Of a stretch of DNA of 48,091 nt, positions 24,290 to 32,473 are shown in pieces. Location of the stretch: positions 1 to 48,091 of the forward strand of contig JAFMGZ010000029.1 of assembly GCA_017854855.1 (NCBI GenBank), written 5' to 3'. The number at the start of each line of letters is the position of its first letter. The stretch's first letter is position 1. The notes below the pieces were generated by a model. It saw only the letters and a program-made list of their open reading frames with translations. It did not search any database and was not told where the DNA came from. The position numbers and the translations under genes are program-made. Origin of the DNA: Sulfitobacter sp. (GTDB lineage: Bacteria > Pseudomonadota > Alphaproteobacteria > Rhodobacterales > Rhodobacteraceae).

Positions 24290-25693
24290 ATGCAGTGTCT
24301 GCGCATATCTGAGACTATGAGAATGGTTTTATTGATCCTGTCGCTTTTGGGGGGACCTTTGGCGGCGCAGAGCGTACCGGGGTCGGTCGCGCAGATGCAG
24401 TTGAGTTTTGTGCCCTTGGTCAAGGAGGCGGCACCGGCTGTTGTCAATATCTATGCCAAGATCATGGCAGAGCCCGAGCGGACCCCGTTGCAGCGTGATC
24501 CTTTCTTTGAGCGGTTTTTTCGTGATCCGTTTTCTGAAAAGCCGCAGGTGCAGAATTCTCTTGGGTCGGGGGTCATCCTGTCTGCCGATGGGATCGTGGT
24601 GTCGAATTATCACGTGGTTGGGATGGCCACGGAAATTCGTGTGGTGTTGAACGACCGGCGTGAATTTATTGCCCGCGTTCTGTTGGGGGACGAGGAAGCC
24701 GATCTGGCGATCTTGCAGATCGAGGCGGAAGAGGCGCTGCCCTATCTGAGCTTGCGCGACAGCGAGACGGTAGAAGTGGGTGAATTGGCGCTGGCGATTG
24801 GCAATCCGTTTGGTGTGGGGCAGACGGTCAGCAGCGGGATCGTGTCGGGCCTGGCGCGGTCGCGGGCGGGGGGTGGCAATTCCGGCCTGGGATATTTCAT
24901 TCAGACCGATGCCCCGATCAATCCGGGCAATTCCGGTGGTGCCTTGATTGACATGGCGGGGCGGTTGATGGGGATCAATACGTCGATCCTGACGCGTTCG
25001 GGGGGGTCGAATGGAATCGGCTTTGCCATTCCTGCGGATCTGGTTGCGGCTTTTGTCGAGCAGGCCCGCGCGGGTGCTGTGGTTTTTGGCAGGCCCTGGG
25101 CCGGGATCAGCGGACAGCCGGTGGATGCGGATATGGCGGGACCCCTGGGGTTGGACCGTCCTGGTGGGATCATTGTTTCGGGGTTGCATCCGGTCAGCCC
25201 GTTTCGGGCGGCAGGGTTGGAGGTGGGTGATGTGATCACCCATGTGGATGGCCAGCCTGTGCATACGCCAGCTGAAATGATCTACCGGATGTCGGTGGCG
25301 GGGTTGGGCAAGACCGCAATGGTGACGCATTTGCGCCGGGGGGCTGCGCGGGATGTTGCGGTGGCGTTGATCGCCGCACCCGAAGCGCCTGCGCGCGACG
25401 AAAGGGTGCTGGATGATCGCAGTCTTTTGCCCGGTCTGACGCTGGGGCGGATCAACCCGGCGGTGATTTCGGAGCTGAACCTGCCGCTGGAGACACAAGG
25501 GGTTGCGGTGCTGGATGCAGGACCGCTGGGACCGCGGGTCGGGGTGCAGAGTGGTGATGTGTTGATCGCGGTCAACGGCACGCAGGTAGCCCATCCCGAT
25601 GAGGTGGCGCGTCTGCTGGATGGTCGGTTGCGCCGGATCGAGATGGTGCTGCAGCGGGTCAACCGGCGGTTGGTGCTGCGGTTCCAGGTCTGA
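24290..25693 (+). CDS. Periplasmic serine protease, HtrA/DegQ family
   Basis: A 467-aa HtrA protein. A signal peptide (MVLLILSLLGGPLAAQ) leads to a trypsin-like domain with catalytic triad H108 (SNYHVVG), D138 (EADLAIL) and S215 (NPGNSGGAL), then two PDZ domains, the second ending near residue 465. HtrA proteases degrade or refold misfolded envelope proteins. ATG 24290 has AGGAG 9 bases upstream; ATG 24317 would give a more standard signal peptide and remains possible. The stop overlaps rarA by 1 bp. The open frame extends upstream through the rplQ terminator and was trimmed. Confidence 0.92.
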   Translation: MQCLRISETMRMVLLILSLLGGPLAAQSVPGSVAQMQLSFVPLVKEAAPAVVNIYAKIMAEPERTPLQRDPFFERFFRDPFSEKPQVQNSLGSGVILSADGIVVSNYHVVGMATEIRVVLNDRREFIARVLLGDEEADLAILQIEAEEALPYLSLRDSETVEVGELALAIGNPFGVGQTVSSGIVSGLARSRAGGGNSGLGYFIQTDAPINPGNSGGALIDMAGRLMGINTSILTRSGGSNGIGFAIPADLVAAFVEQARAGAVVFGRPWAGISGQPVDADMAGPLGLDRPGGIIVSGLHPVSPFRAAGLEVGDVITHVDGQPVHTPAEMIYRMSVAGLGKTAMVTHLRRGAARDVAVALIAAPEAPARDERVLDDRSLLPGLTLGRINPAVISELNLPLETQGVAVLDAGPLGPRVGVQSGDVLIAVNGTQVAHPDEVARLLDGRLRRIEMVLQRVNRRLVLRFQV

Positions 25694-27009
25694 TGTCGGA
25701 CTTGTTTGACAAGGGTTCCGGGCGGGTGGCTGATCTGGGGCATCGCCCCCTGGCGGACCGTTTGCGGCCGCTGGTGCTGTCAGACGTCATTGGGCAGCGC
25801 CAGGTATTGGGGCCGGATGCACCGCTGAGCGTGATGCTGGCCTCTGGCACTTTGTCGTCGCTGATCTTTTGGGGGCCGCCCGGGGTGGGCAAGACCACGA
25901 TCGCACGTTTGCTTGCGGATGAGACGGATCTGCATTTTGTGCAGATCAGCGCGATTTTTTCCGGGGTGCCCGAGCTGCGCAAAGTGTTTGAGGCGGCCAG
26001 GATCAGGCGGCAGAACGGGCAGGGAACGCTGCTGTTTGTCGACGAAATTCACCGTTTCAACAAGGCGCAGCAGGATGGTTTCCTGCCCCATATGGAGGAT
26101 GGGACGATCCTGTTGGTGGGGGCGACCACGGAGAACCCCAGTTTTGAATTGAATGCTGCGGTCATGAGCCGTGCGCAGGTCATGGTGCTGGAACGTCTGC
26201 CGCTGGCCGATCTTGAGCTGATGGCGCAGCGCGCGGAGCAGGAACTGGGCAAGACCTTGCCGTTGGATGCGGCGGCGCGCGGGGCGTTGCTGGAGATGGC
26301 GGATGGTGACGGTCGGGCCTTGTTGAACCTGGTTGAACAGGTGGCGGCCTGGACGGTTGCGGGACCATTGGACAAGGCCGCGCTGGCGACACGTCTGATG
26401 CGCCGGGCTGCGCAATATGACAAGGGGGGGGATGCGCATTACAACCTGATCTCGGCCTTGCATAAATCGGTAAGGGGGTCGGACCCGGATGCCGCGCTAT
26501 ACTGGTTTGCGCGCATGTTGGAGGGCGGCGAGGACCCGCGCTATCTGGCGCGCAGGATCACGCGCATGGCGGTCGAGGACATCGGGCTGGCCGATCCGCA
26601 GGCGCAGGCGATCTGTCTGCAATCGTGGGACACATTCGAGCGGTTGGGTTCACCCGAAGGGGAATTGGCGCTGGCGCAGGCGGTGACCTATCTGGCGCTG
26701 GCCCCGAAATCCAATGCGGGCTACGTGGCCTATAAGGCGGCACGTCGCGCGGCCAAGCAAACCGGGTCAGAACCGCCGCCCAAACATATCCTGAATGCGC
26801 CGACCAAGATGATGAAAGAACAGGGGTATGGCGCGGGCTATGCCTATGATCATGATGCCGAAGACGGGTTTTCGGGGCAGAATTATTTTCCCGAGACGAT
26901 GCAGCGTCCGGTTCTTTATGCCCCGGTGGAGCGCGGATTTGAGCGGGAGCTGAAAAAGCGGCTGGATTACTTTGCCAAGCTTCGTGCCAAACGCGATGAG
27001 CGGGGTTGA
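25693..27009 (+). CDS. rarA: Replication-associated recombination protein A, AAA+ ATPase
   Basis: A 438-aa RarA/MgsA. Walker A GPPGVGKTT is at residues 61-69, Walker B LLFVDEIHRF has D117-E118, sensor 1 is GATTENPSFELN, and the C-terminal half carries the tetramerisation region with ARRITRMAVEDIGLADPQA and APKSNAGYVAYKAA. RarA acts at stalled replication forks together with SSB and RecA. It overlaps the protease gene by 1 bp (TGATG), so translation is likely coupled although the two functions are unrelated. Confidence 0.95.
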   Translation: MSDLFDKGSGRVADLGHRPLADRLRPLVLSDVIGQRQVLGPDAPLSVMLASGTLSSLIFWGPPGVGKTTIARLLADETDLHFVQISAIFSGVPELRKVFEAARIRRQNGQGTLLFVDEIHRFNKAQQDGFLPHMEDGTILLVGATTENPSFELNAAVMSRAQVMVLERLPLADLELMAQRAEQELGKTLPLDAAARGALLEMADGDGRALLNLVEQVAAWTVAGPLDKAALATRLMRRAAQYDKGGDAHYNLISALHKSVRGSDPDAALYWFARMLEGGEDPRYLARRITRMAVEDIGLADPQAQAICLQSWDTFERLGSPEGELALAQAVTYLALAPKSNAGYVAYKAARRAAKQTGSEPPPKHILNAPTKMMKEQGYGAGYAYDHDAEDGFSGQNYFPETMQRPVLYAPVERGFERELKKRLDYFAKLRAKRDERG

Positions 27010-27056
27010 GGCGCACAAAACTTGACATTTGGTGCCCAAACCTCGACAGACCCAGC

Positions 27057-27437
27057 ATGATCTCGACCTTGTTTCTTGTTGCCCTCGGTGGTGCCATTGG
27101 TGCCGCGCTCCGCTTTGTGTCGGGGCTTGCGGTTTTGCGCCTTGTGGGGATCACGGAATTTCCGCTGGCGATCATCATGGTGAACGTCATCGGGTCCTTT
27201 GCGATGGGGGTCTTTGTGGTGGCTGCCGCGCAAAAGGGGCTGACGCATTTCAGCCCTTTCGTGATGACGGGTGTTCTGGGCGGGTTCACGACTTTTTCGG
27301 CCTTTTCCCTGGAAACGGTCACTTTGATGGAACGTGGCGCATATGCCGCTGCCGCGCTTTATGTGAGCGCGTCGGTCATCGTTTCGATTGCCGCATTGAT
27401 GTTGGGCCTTTGGTTGGCCCGTGGAGTATTTGCATGA
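27057..27437 (+). CDS. crcB: Fluoride ion channel CrcB (Fluc)
   Basis: A 126-aa protein with four membrane helices. LGGAIGAALRF at the start, NVIGSFAMG in helix 2 and GGFTTFSAFSLE before helix 4 are the Fluc signature, with the Phe and Asn residues of the fluoride path. The dimer exports fluoride. ATG 27057 lies 47 bases after rarA. No fluoride riboswitch was found upstream. It overlaps the pseudouridine synthase gene by 4 bp. Confidence 0.93.
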   Translation: MISTLFLVALGGAIGAALRFVSGLAVLRLVGITEFPLAIIMVNVIGSFAMGVFVVAAAQKGLTHFSPFVMTGVLGGFTTFSAFSLETVTLMERGAYAAAALYVSASVIVSIAALMLGLWLARGVFA

Positions 27438-28483
27438 GCCGTGTTCAAACCCTTGTTGTTGAAGAAGGCGATGGCGATCAGCGCCTTGATCGCTGGTTCA
27501 AACGCCTGTTTCCGCTGATTTCCCAAGGCAAAATCGAAAAGATGTGCCGCAAGGGCGAGATCCGGGTGGATGGCGGCCGCGTCAAAGGATCGACGCGCCT
27601 GGAGGTGGGGCAGCAAGTGCGCATTCCGCCGCTGCCCGACAGTGAGGCACCGCCCCCGCCGAAACGGACGCGGGTGACAGAGGCGGATGCCAAGTACATC
27701 AGGTCGTTCGTCATCTACCGCGACGACCATATCATCGCATTGAACAAGCCGCCGGGCCTGCCGGTGCAGGGCGGATCGGGGCAGTCGGATCGGCATGTGG
27801 ATGCGCTGGCCGAAGCGCTGATGTTTGATCTGGATGAAAAGCCGCGGCTGGTGCACCGTCTGGACAAGGACACATCGGGGGTGTTGATCATGGCGCGGAC
27901 GCGGTCGGTTGCGGCGGCACTGACGTCGAGCTTTCGGCATCGCGAGACGCGCAAGATTTATTGGGCCGCTGTCGCGGGCGTGCCGCATCCCAAGAACGGT
28001 CAGATCAAATATGGTCTGGTCAAGGCAGGGGGGCATGGTGCGCGTGGTGAAGGCGAAAAGATGATCGCCGTGCATCCCGCCGAGGTGGACAGCACCGAAG
28101 GGGCAAAGCGCGCCACGACCGATTACACGGTTCTGGCCCAGGCCGGCAGCCGGACGTGTTGGTGTGCGCTGATCCCCGTGACGGGCCGGACGCATCAGTT
28201 GCGCGCGCATATGGCAGAGATTGGCCATCCGATTGTGGGTGACGGCAAATACGGTGGTTCTGGTCAGGATAACATGGGTGATGGCTGGGGTGCGCAGCTG
28301 GGCGGAGACATCTCAAAGAAGCTGCATTTGCATGCCCGGTCGCTGACGTTGGAACATCCGGTGACCAAGGCAAAGCTGAACCTGGTGGCCCCGCTGCCTG
28401 AGCATATGGCGCGGACATGGGACACCTTTCAGTGGCATCCGTCAGATGTGCCTGCCGATCCCTTTGAGGAGGATTGGGGGTGA
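27434..28483 (+). CDS. RluC/RluD-family 23S rRNA pseudouridine synthase
   Basis: A 349-aa enzyme with an N-terminal S4 RNA-binding domain (residues about 15-65, RLDRWFKRLFPLISQGKIEKMCRK-like) and the catalytic motif HRLDKDTSG with nucleophile D144. Such enzymes convert uridines in 23S rRNA to pseudouridine. The later GRTHQLRAHMAEIGHPIVGD motif is also typical. RluC is the closest by architecture, but RluD cannot be excluded. The ATG overlaps the crcB stop (ATGA), and the stop overlaps the HAD start (GTGA). Confidence 0.92.
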   Translation: MSRVQTLVVEEGDGDQRLDRWFKRLFPLISQGKIEKMCRKGEIRVDGGRVKGSTRLEVGQQVRIPPLPDSEAPPPPKRTRVTEADAKYIRSFVIYRDDHIIALNKPPGLPVQGGSGQSDRHVDALAEALMFDLDEKPRLVHRLDKDTSGVLIMARTRSVAAALTSSFRHRETRKIYWAAVAGVPHPKNGQIKYGLVKAGGHGARGEGEKMIAVHPAEVDSTEGAKRATTDYTVLAQAGSRTCWCALIPVTGRTHQLRAHMAEIGHPIVGDGKYGGSGQDNMGDGWGAQLGGDISKKLHLHARSLTLEHPVTKAKLNLVAPLPEHMARTWDTFQWHPSDVPADPFEEDWG

Positions 28484-29163
28484 GCGCCCCGCTCAGGCTT
28501 GTGATCTTTGATGTGGACGGCACGCTGGTGGACAGTCAGGCGACGATCCTGTCGGGGATGGCTGCGGCCTTTGCCTGCGTGGACCAGCCCTTGCCGGACC
28601 GGCAGACGCTGTTGGGCGTGGTGGGGTTGTCGCTTGAGGTGATCTTTCCGGTTCTGGCACCTGAGCTGTCTGAGGCGGCGCATGCCAAAATGGTCGCGAC
28701 CTATAAACACACCTATATGACCGAACGGGCAGAGGCGGGGGTCGTGCAGTCCACCCCGTTTTATCCCGGCGCATTGGAGACGCTGCATGCGCTGAATGCG
28801 GTGCCTGACATCTTGTTGGGCGTGGCCACGGGCAAGTCCAAACGCGGTTTGGACAAGCTGATTGAAGGGTATGATCTGCACGGACTTTTCGTCACCCAGC
28901 AGGTCGCGGATTTCCATCCCTCCAAGCCGCATCCTTCGATGATCTTGCAGGCGATGGCGGATGCCGGGGTTGATGCGGTGGATACTGTGATGATTGGCGA
29001 TACCAGTTTTGACATGGAGATGGCGGCGGCGGCCGGGGTGCGGGGCATCGGGGTCAGTTGGGGCTATCACGGGCGTGAGAGATTGCATCATGCGGATGTG
29101 GTGGTTGACGATTATCCCGGCCTGAACAATGTGTTGAAAGAAATGTGGAGTGCGGCGTCATGA
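28480..29163 (+). CDS. HAD-IA hydrolase, phosphoglycolate-phosphatase-like
   Basis: A 227-aa HAD-superfamily phosphatase. Motif I DVDGTLVDS has D11 and D13, motif II lies in VATGKS, Lys149 in SKPHP is motif III and MIGDTSFDM (D174) is motif IV. The cap is of the Gph type, and phosphoglycolate or a similar small phosphate ester is a likely substrate, but specificity cannot be read. The GTG at 28480 has AGGAGG just upstream and overlaps the preceding stop; an in-frame TTG at 28474 is less well placed. Confidence 0.88.
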   Translation: MSAPLRLVIFDVDGTLVDSQATILSGMAAAFACVDQPLPDRQTLLGVVGLSLEVIFPVLAPELSEAAHAKMVATYKHTYMTERAEAGVVQSTPFYPGALETLHALNAVPDILLGVATGKSKRGLDKLIEGYDLHGLFVTQQVADFHPSKPHPSMILQAMADAGVDAVDTVMIGDTSFDMEMAAAAGVRGIGVSWGYHGRERLHHADVVVDDYPGLNNVLKEMWSAAS

Positions 29164-29873
29164 GCGCATGGAAAGCCAAGCGGTTCTGGAAAGAAGCATC
29201 GGTTGAGCAGGCCGAGGAGGGATTTGCCGTCAAGTTGGATGGCAGGCCCGTGAAAACACCCGCGAAACGCACCCTGGTGACGCCGACACGCGCCATGGCA
29301 GAGGTCGTTGCGGCCGAATGGGACGCACAGGAAGGCGAGATCAAACCGCATCTGATGCCCGCCACGAAAACAGTGAATGCCGCGTTGGATAAGGTCGCGA
29401 TCCAGAAACAGGAAGTTGCGGATATGCTTGCGGCCTATGGCGACAGTGATTTGCTGTGCTACCGGGCGGAAAGGCCCGAAAGCCTGGTGACGCGGCAGGC
29501 AGAGGTTTGGGACCCGATGCTGGCATGGGGTGCGCAGGCGCTGGGTGCACGGCTGGAGCCGCGCATCGGGGTGATGCACCGTCCGCAAGACCCCCAAGCG
29601 CTGGCCGTTCTGTCGGACAAAACCCATGCGCTGAACGCTTTTGAATTGGCAGCGTTTCATGATCTGGTCAGCCTGTCTGGCTCTTTGATCCTGGGCTTTG
29701 CCGCCGCTGAACAGGTGCGCAGCGATGCACAGATCTGGGACATGTCGCGGCTGGATGAAATCTGGCAGGCAGAGCAGTGGGGCAAGGATGATGATGCCGA
29801 AGCGATGGCAGAGCTCAAGAAATCGAGTTTCCTGCATGCCAGCCGCATGTTCACGCTTTGTCGCGAGCGCTAA
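29160..29873 (+). CDS. ATP12-family F1-ATPase assembly chaperone
   Basis: A 237-aa protein matching the ATP12 family: MSAWKAKRFWKEASVEQAEEGF at the start, VKLDGRPVKTPAKRTL, VAAEWDAQEGEIKPHLMPATK and the C-terminal SGSLILGFAAAEQ. In mitochondria Atp12 shields the alpha subunit of F1-ATPase until beta binds; the alphaproteobacterial protein is presumed to do the same. ATG 29160 overlaps the HAD stop by 4 bp. It ends the packed gene run that began with the protease. Confidence 0.92.
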   Translation: MSAWKAKRFWKEASVEQAEEGFAVKLDGRPVKTPAKRTLVTPTRAMAEVVAAEWDAQEGEIKPHLMPATKTVNAALDKVAIQKQEVADMLAAYGDSDLLCYRAERPESLVTRQAEVWDPMLAWGAQALGARLEPRIGVMHRPQDPQALAVLSDKTHALNAFELAAFHDLVSLSGSLILGFAAAEQVRSDAQIWDMSRLDEIWQAEQWGKDDDAEAMAELKKSSFLHASRMFTLCRER

Positions 29874-29948
29874 CGGCTGCGTTGCTTAGCAAGCGCGCAT
29901 TCATTCGGTCCGGGGGGCGGTTTTGCGGGATTTTTAGGCACCGCACCC

Positions 29949-29978
29949 TTGACCTTTAAAGCGGAATCCTAGCACAAT
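29949..29978 (+). promoter_or_regulatory. Candidate promoter of the aap operon
   Basis: TTGACC at 29949-29954 followed after 18 bases by CACAAT at 29973-29978 (17 bases if the -10 is read as GCACAA). The leader of about 95 nt contains the inverted repeat and hairpin listed next. Confidence 0.4.
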
Positions 29979-29991
29979 TAACGCCACTGAT

Positions 29992-30004
29992 CGGACCTGG
30001 TCCG
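29992..30004. promoter_or_regulatory. Inverted repeat CGGACC-T-GGTCCG in the aapJ leader
   Basis: A perfect 6-bp dyad with a 1-base centre, just downstream of the candidate -10, where a repressor could block initiation. The binding protein is unknown. Confidence 0.45.
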
Positions 30005-30017
30005 AGAAGTATCACCT

Positions 30018-30038
30018 CCGGTGTCAACAAGACGCCGG
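30018..30038 (+). other. Small leader hairpin before aapJ
   Basis: CCGGTGTC (30018-30025) pairs with GACGCCGG (30031-30038) with one G-U pair around AACAA. It lies about 45 bases before the aapJ start codon. Confidence 0.4.
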
Positions 30039-30081
30039 GTCAACCGCCCGAAATGTGGCGGAATATCAGGAAGAGGTAACA

Positions 30082-31098
30082 ATGAATAAATCAGTAATTT
30101 TTGGTGCATTGACCATCGCGGGCTTGACTGCTGGTGCTGCCGCTGCGGCAACATTGGACGACGTCAAGGCACGCGGCAAACTGAACTGTGGCGTGACCAC
30201 GGGTCTGGTTGGTTTTGCTGCACCAGACGCCAATGGCGAATGGAAAGGTTTTGACGTCGCAGTATGCCGCGCCGTTGCAGCCGCCGTTCTGGGTGACGCG
30301 ACAGCGGTCGAGTTCGTTCCGACGACAGGCAAGACACGCTTTACCGCGCTTGCATCCGGTGAAATCGACATGCTGGCCCGTAACACAACATGGACGTTCT
30401 CACGCGATGTCGATCTGAAGTTCGATTTCGTTGGCGTGAACTACTATGACGGTCAGGGTTTCCTTGTCCCCAAGTCGCTGGGCGTTTCCTCAGCCAAGGA
30501 CCTGGACGGCGCGACAGTCTGCATTCAGACCGGTACAACAACCGAACTGAACCTTGCGGATTTCTTCCGTGCCAACAACATCAGCTATGAGCCGGTGCCA
30601 ATCGAAACAAACGCCGAAGGTACACAGCAGTACCTTGCCGGTGCATGTGACACATACACGACAGACGCTTCTGGTCTGGCCGCGACACGTGCAACATTCG
30701 AAAACCCAGGCGATCACATGCTGCTGCCAGAGATCGTATCCAAAGAGCCGCTGGGCCCGCTGGTACGTCATGGCGACAACGAATGGGGCGACATCGTTCG
30801 TTGGACGTTGAACGCATTGATCACAGCTGAAGAGCTGGGTGTGTCTTCTGCCAATGTGGCCGAAATGGCGACAAGCACCAACAACCCAGAAGTTGCACGT
30901 CTGTTGGGTACCGAAGGTACACTGGGCGAGATGCTGGGCCTGGACGCAGAATGGGCCAAGCGCGCAATCGAGACACAGGGTAACTACGGCGAGATCTTTG
31001 CCACCAACATCGGTGAAGATACACCAATCGGTCTGGCCCGTGGCCTGAACGCACAGTGGACAGACGGCGGCCTGCTTTACAGCCCACCATTCCGCTAA
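30082..31098 (+). CDS. aapJ: General L-amino acid ABC transporter, periplasmic binding protein
   Basis: A 338-aa solute-binding protein with a signal peptide (MNKSVIFGALTIAGLTAGAA, cut near AAAA). The mature part matches AapJ: LDDVKARGKLNCGVTTGLVG, then WKGFDVAVCRAVAAAVLGD, FTALASGEIDMLARNTTWTF and the closing NAQWTDGGLLYSPPFR. In Rhizobium the Aap system imports many L-amino acids and can also allow efflux. ATG 30082 follows AAGAGG; the longer frame from 30055 precedes the signal peptide. A 13-bp hairpin follows, suggesting it is made in excess over the membrane subunits. Confidence 0.95.
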   Translation: MNKSVIFGALTIAGLTAGAAAAATLDDVKARGKLNCGVTTGLVGFAAPDANGEWKGFDVAVCRAVAAAVLGDATAVEFVPTTGKTRFTALASGEIDMLARNTTWTFSRDVDLKFDFVGVNYYDGQGFLVPKSLGVSSAKDLDGATVCIQTGTTTELNLADFFRANNISYEPVPIETNAEGTQQYLAGACDTYTTDASGLAATRATFENPGDHMLLPEIVSKEPLGPLVRHGDNEWGDIVRWTLNALITAEELGVSSANVAEMATSTNNPEVARLLGTEGTLGEMLGLDAEWAKRAIETQGNYGEIFATNIGEDTPIGLARGLNAQWTDGGLLYSPPFR

Positions 31099-31108
31099 GA
31101 ACGACGGC

Positions 31109-31138
31109 CAGAGGGCGCGGATCATTCCGCGCCCTCTG
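31109..31138 (+). other. 13-bp perfect hairpin between aapJ and aapQ
   Basis: CAGAGGGCGCGGA (31109-31121) pairs perfectly with 31126-31138 around TCAT. There is no immediate U-run. Such intercistronic hairpins after binding-protein genes often protect the upstream mRNA and reduce downstream transcription. Confidence 0.75.
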
Positions 31139-31227
31139 CGCACTTTGGACGACCAACACATTTCCCGTCGCGTGCACCGCAAAGGTGCAGATAAAAATCA
31201 ACGGTCGGGACAACGGGGATTTTTCTG

Positions 31228-32472
31228 ATGTCGACAACAACTGACCCTCAAGGGGGTACGTTCAGGCTATCCATGCTTTTGAACGATACGCGGTATCGCT
31301 CTTTAACCTTGCAGGCGATTGCAGCGATACTTCTGGCGCTATCGCTTGGGTACATCGTATCCAACCTGCTGGCAAACCTTGCAGCGCAAGACCTTAATAT
31401 TTCGTTTGAATTTCTCGGGTCACCTGCGGGGTATGACATCAATCAGACATTGATTGATTATACCAGCCAGTCGTCAAACATGCGGGCGGCTGTTGTCGGG
31501 ATCATCAACACCCTGCTTGTGGCCTTTCTGGCGTGTATCACGGCCACGGTATTTGGTGTGATCGCGGGTGTCCTGCGCTTGTCGAACAACTGGCTTGTTG
31601 CCAAGCTGATGTCTTTTTACGTTGAGATTTTCCGCAACATCCCCGTGCTGATCTGGATCCTGATCATCTATACGATCATGACGGCTGTGATGCCCGGTGC
31701 GCGGTCCTATCTGGGCGACGATCCAGATATTGATCTGCTAGGCGGGCTTTTTGCATTTACCAACCGTGGTGTTTATATTCCGGCACCTTTCTTTACCTCG
31801 GGGATTGGTGGCGAAGAAGGCAGTGTGATCAATTGGTTGATCGTTATCGCGGCCCTGTTCGGGTCGCTGTTTGCCACACGTTTCATGACGGCGCGGGCGA
31901 ACAAGATCCAGGAAGATACCGGCGTCCGGCCCAATACGTTATTCATCAACCTTGCCATCTGGTTGGTGCCATTGGTTGTTTTGGCCTTTATCCTTGGGTT
32001 GTCGTGGGACATTCCTGATCCGCTTGCAAACCGGTTCAACCTGCGGGGCGGGATCCAGATTGGCGCGCCGCTGATTGCGCTGTGGTTTGCCCTGTCGATC
32101 TACACCGGTGCCTTTATCGCCGAGAACGTGCGTGCGGGCATCCAGGCGGTGTCCAAGGGGCAGACGGAAGCGGCATCGGCGCTGGGGCTGCGGCCCAACC
32201 GCACGATGAGCCTTGTTGTTCTGCCACAGGCCTTGCGCGTGATCATTCCGCCGCTGATTTCCCAGTACCTCAACATCACCAAGAACTCTTCGCTGGCGAT
32301 TGCGGTGGGCTATGCCGATATCACCGCGACGCTGGGCGGCATTACCCTGAACCAGACGGGCCGTGCGATTGAATGCGTCTTGCTGCTGATGTTGTTCTAT
32401 CTGACGATCTCTTTGCTGATTTCTGCGGTGATGAACGTCTATAACAATGCCATGAAATTGAAGGAGCGCTGA
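31228..32472 (+). CDS. aapQ: General L-amino acid ABC transporter, permease AapQ
   Basis: A 414-aa inner-membrane permease of the HisM/AapQ branch. The long N-terminal part carries extra helices, and the C-terminal permease core has the EAA loop ENVRAGIQAVSKGQTEAASA followed by LGLRPNRTMSLVVLPQALRVIIPPL, which contacts the ATPase AapP. The large insertion between the first helices and the core is normal for AapQ. It is 2 bp from aapM. Confidence 0.94.
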   Translation: MSTTTDPQGGTFRLSMLLNDTRYRSLTLQAIAAILLALSLGYIVSNLLANLAAQDLNISFEFLGSPAGYDINQTLIDYTSQSSNMRAAVVGIINTLLVAFLACITATVFGVIAGVLRLSNNWLVAKLMSFYVEIFRNIPVLIWILIIYTIMTAVMPGARSYLGDDPDIDLLGGLFAFTNRGVYIPAPFFTSGIGGEEGSVINWLIVIAALFGSLFATRFMTARANKIQEDTGVRPNTLFINLAIWLVPLVVLAFILGLSWDIPDPLANRFNLRGGIQIGAPLIALWFALSIYTGAFIAENVRAGIQAVSKGQTEAASALGLRPNRTMSLVVLPQALRVIIPPLISQYLNITKNSSLAIAVGYADITATLGGITLNQTGRAIECVLLLMLFYLTISLLISAVMNVYNNAMKLKER

Positions 32473-32473
32473 G

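Noticed and set aside
27010..27056. Fluoride riboswitch before crcB
   Set aside because: Only 47 bases separate rarA and crcB and no conserved fluoride-riboswitch pseudoknot elements were seen.
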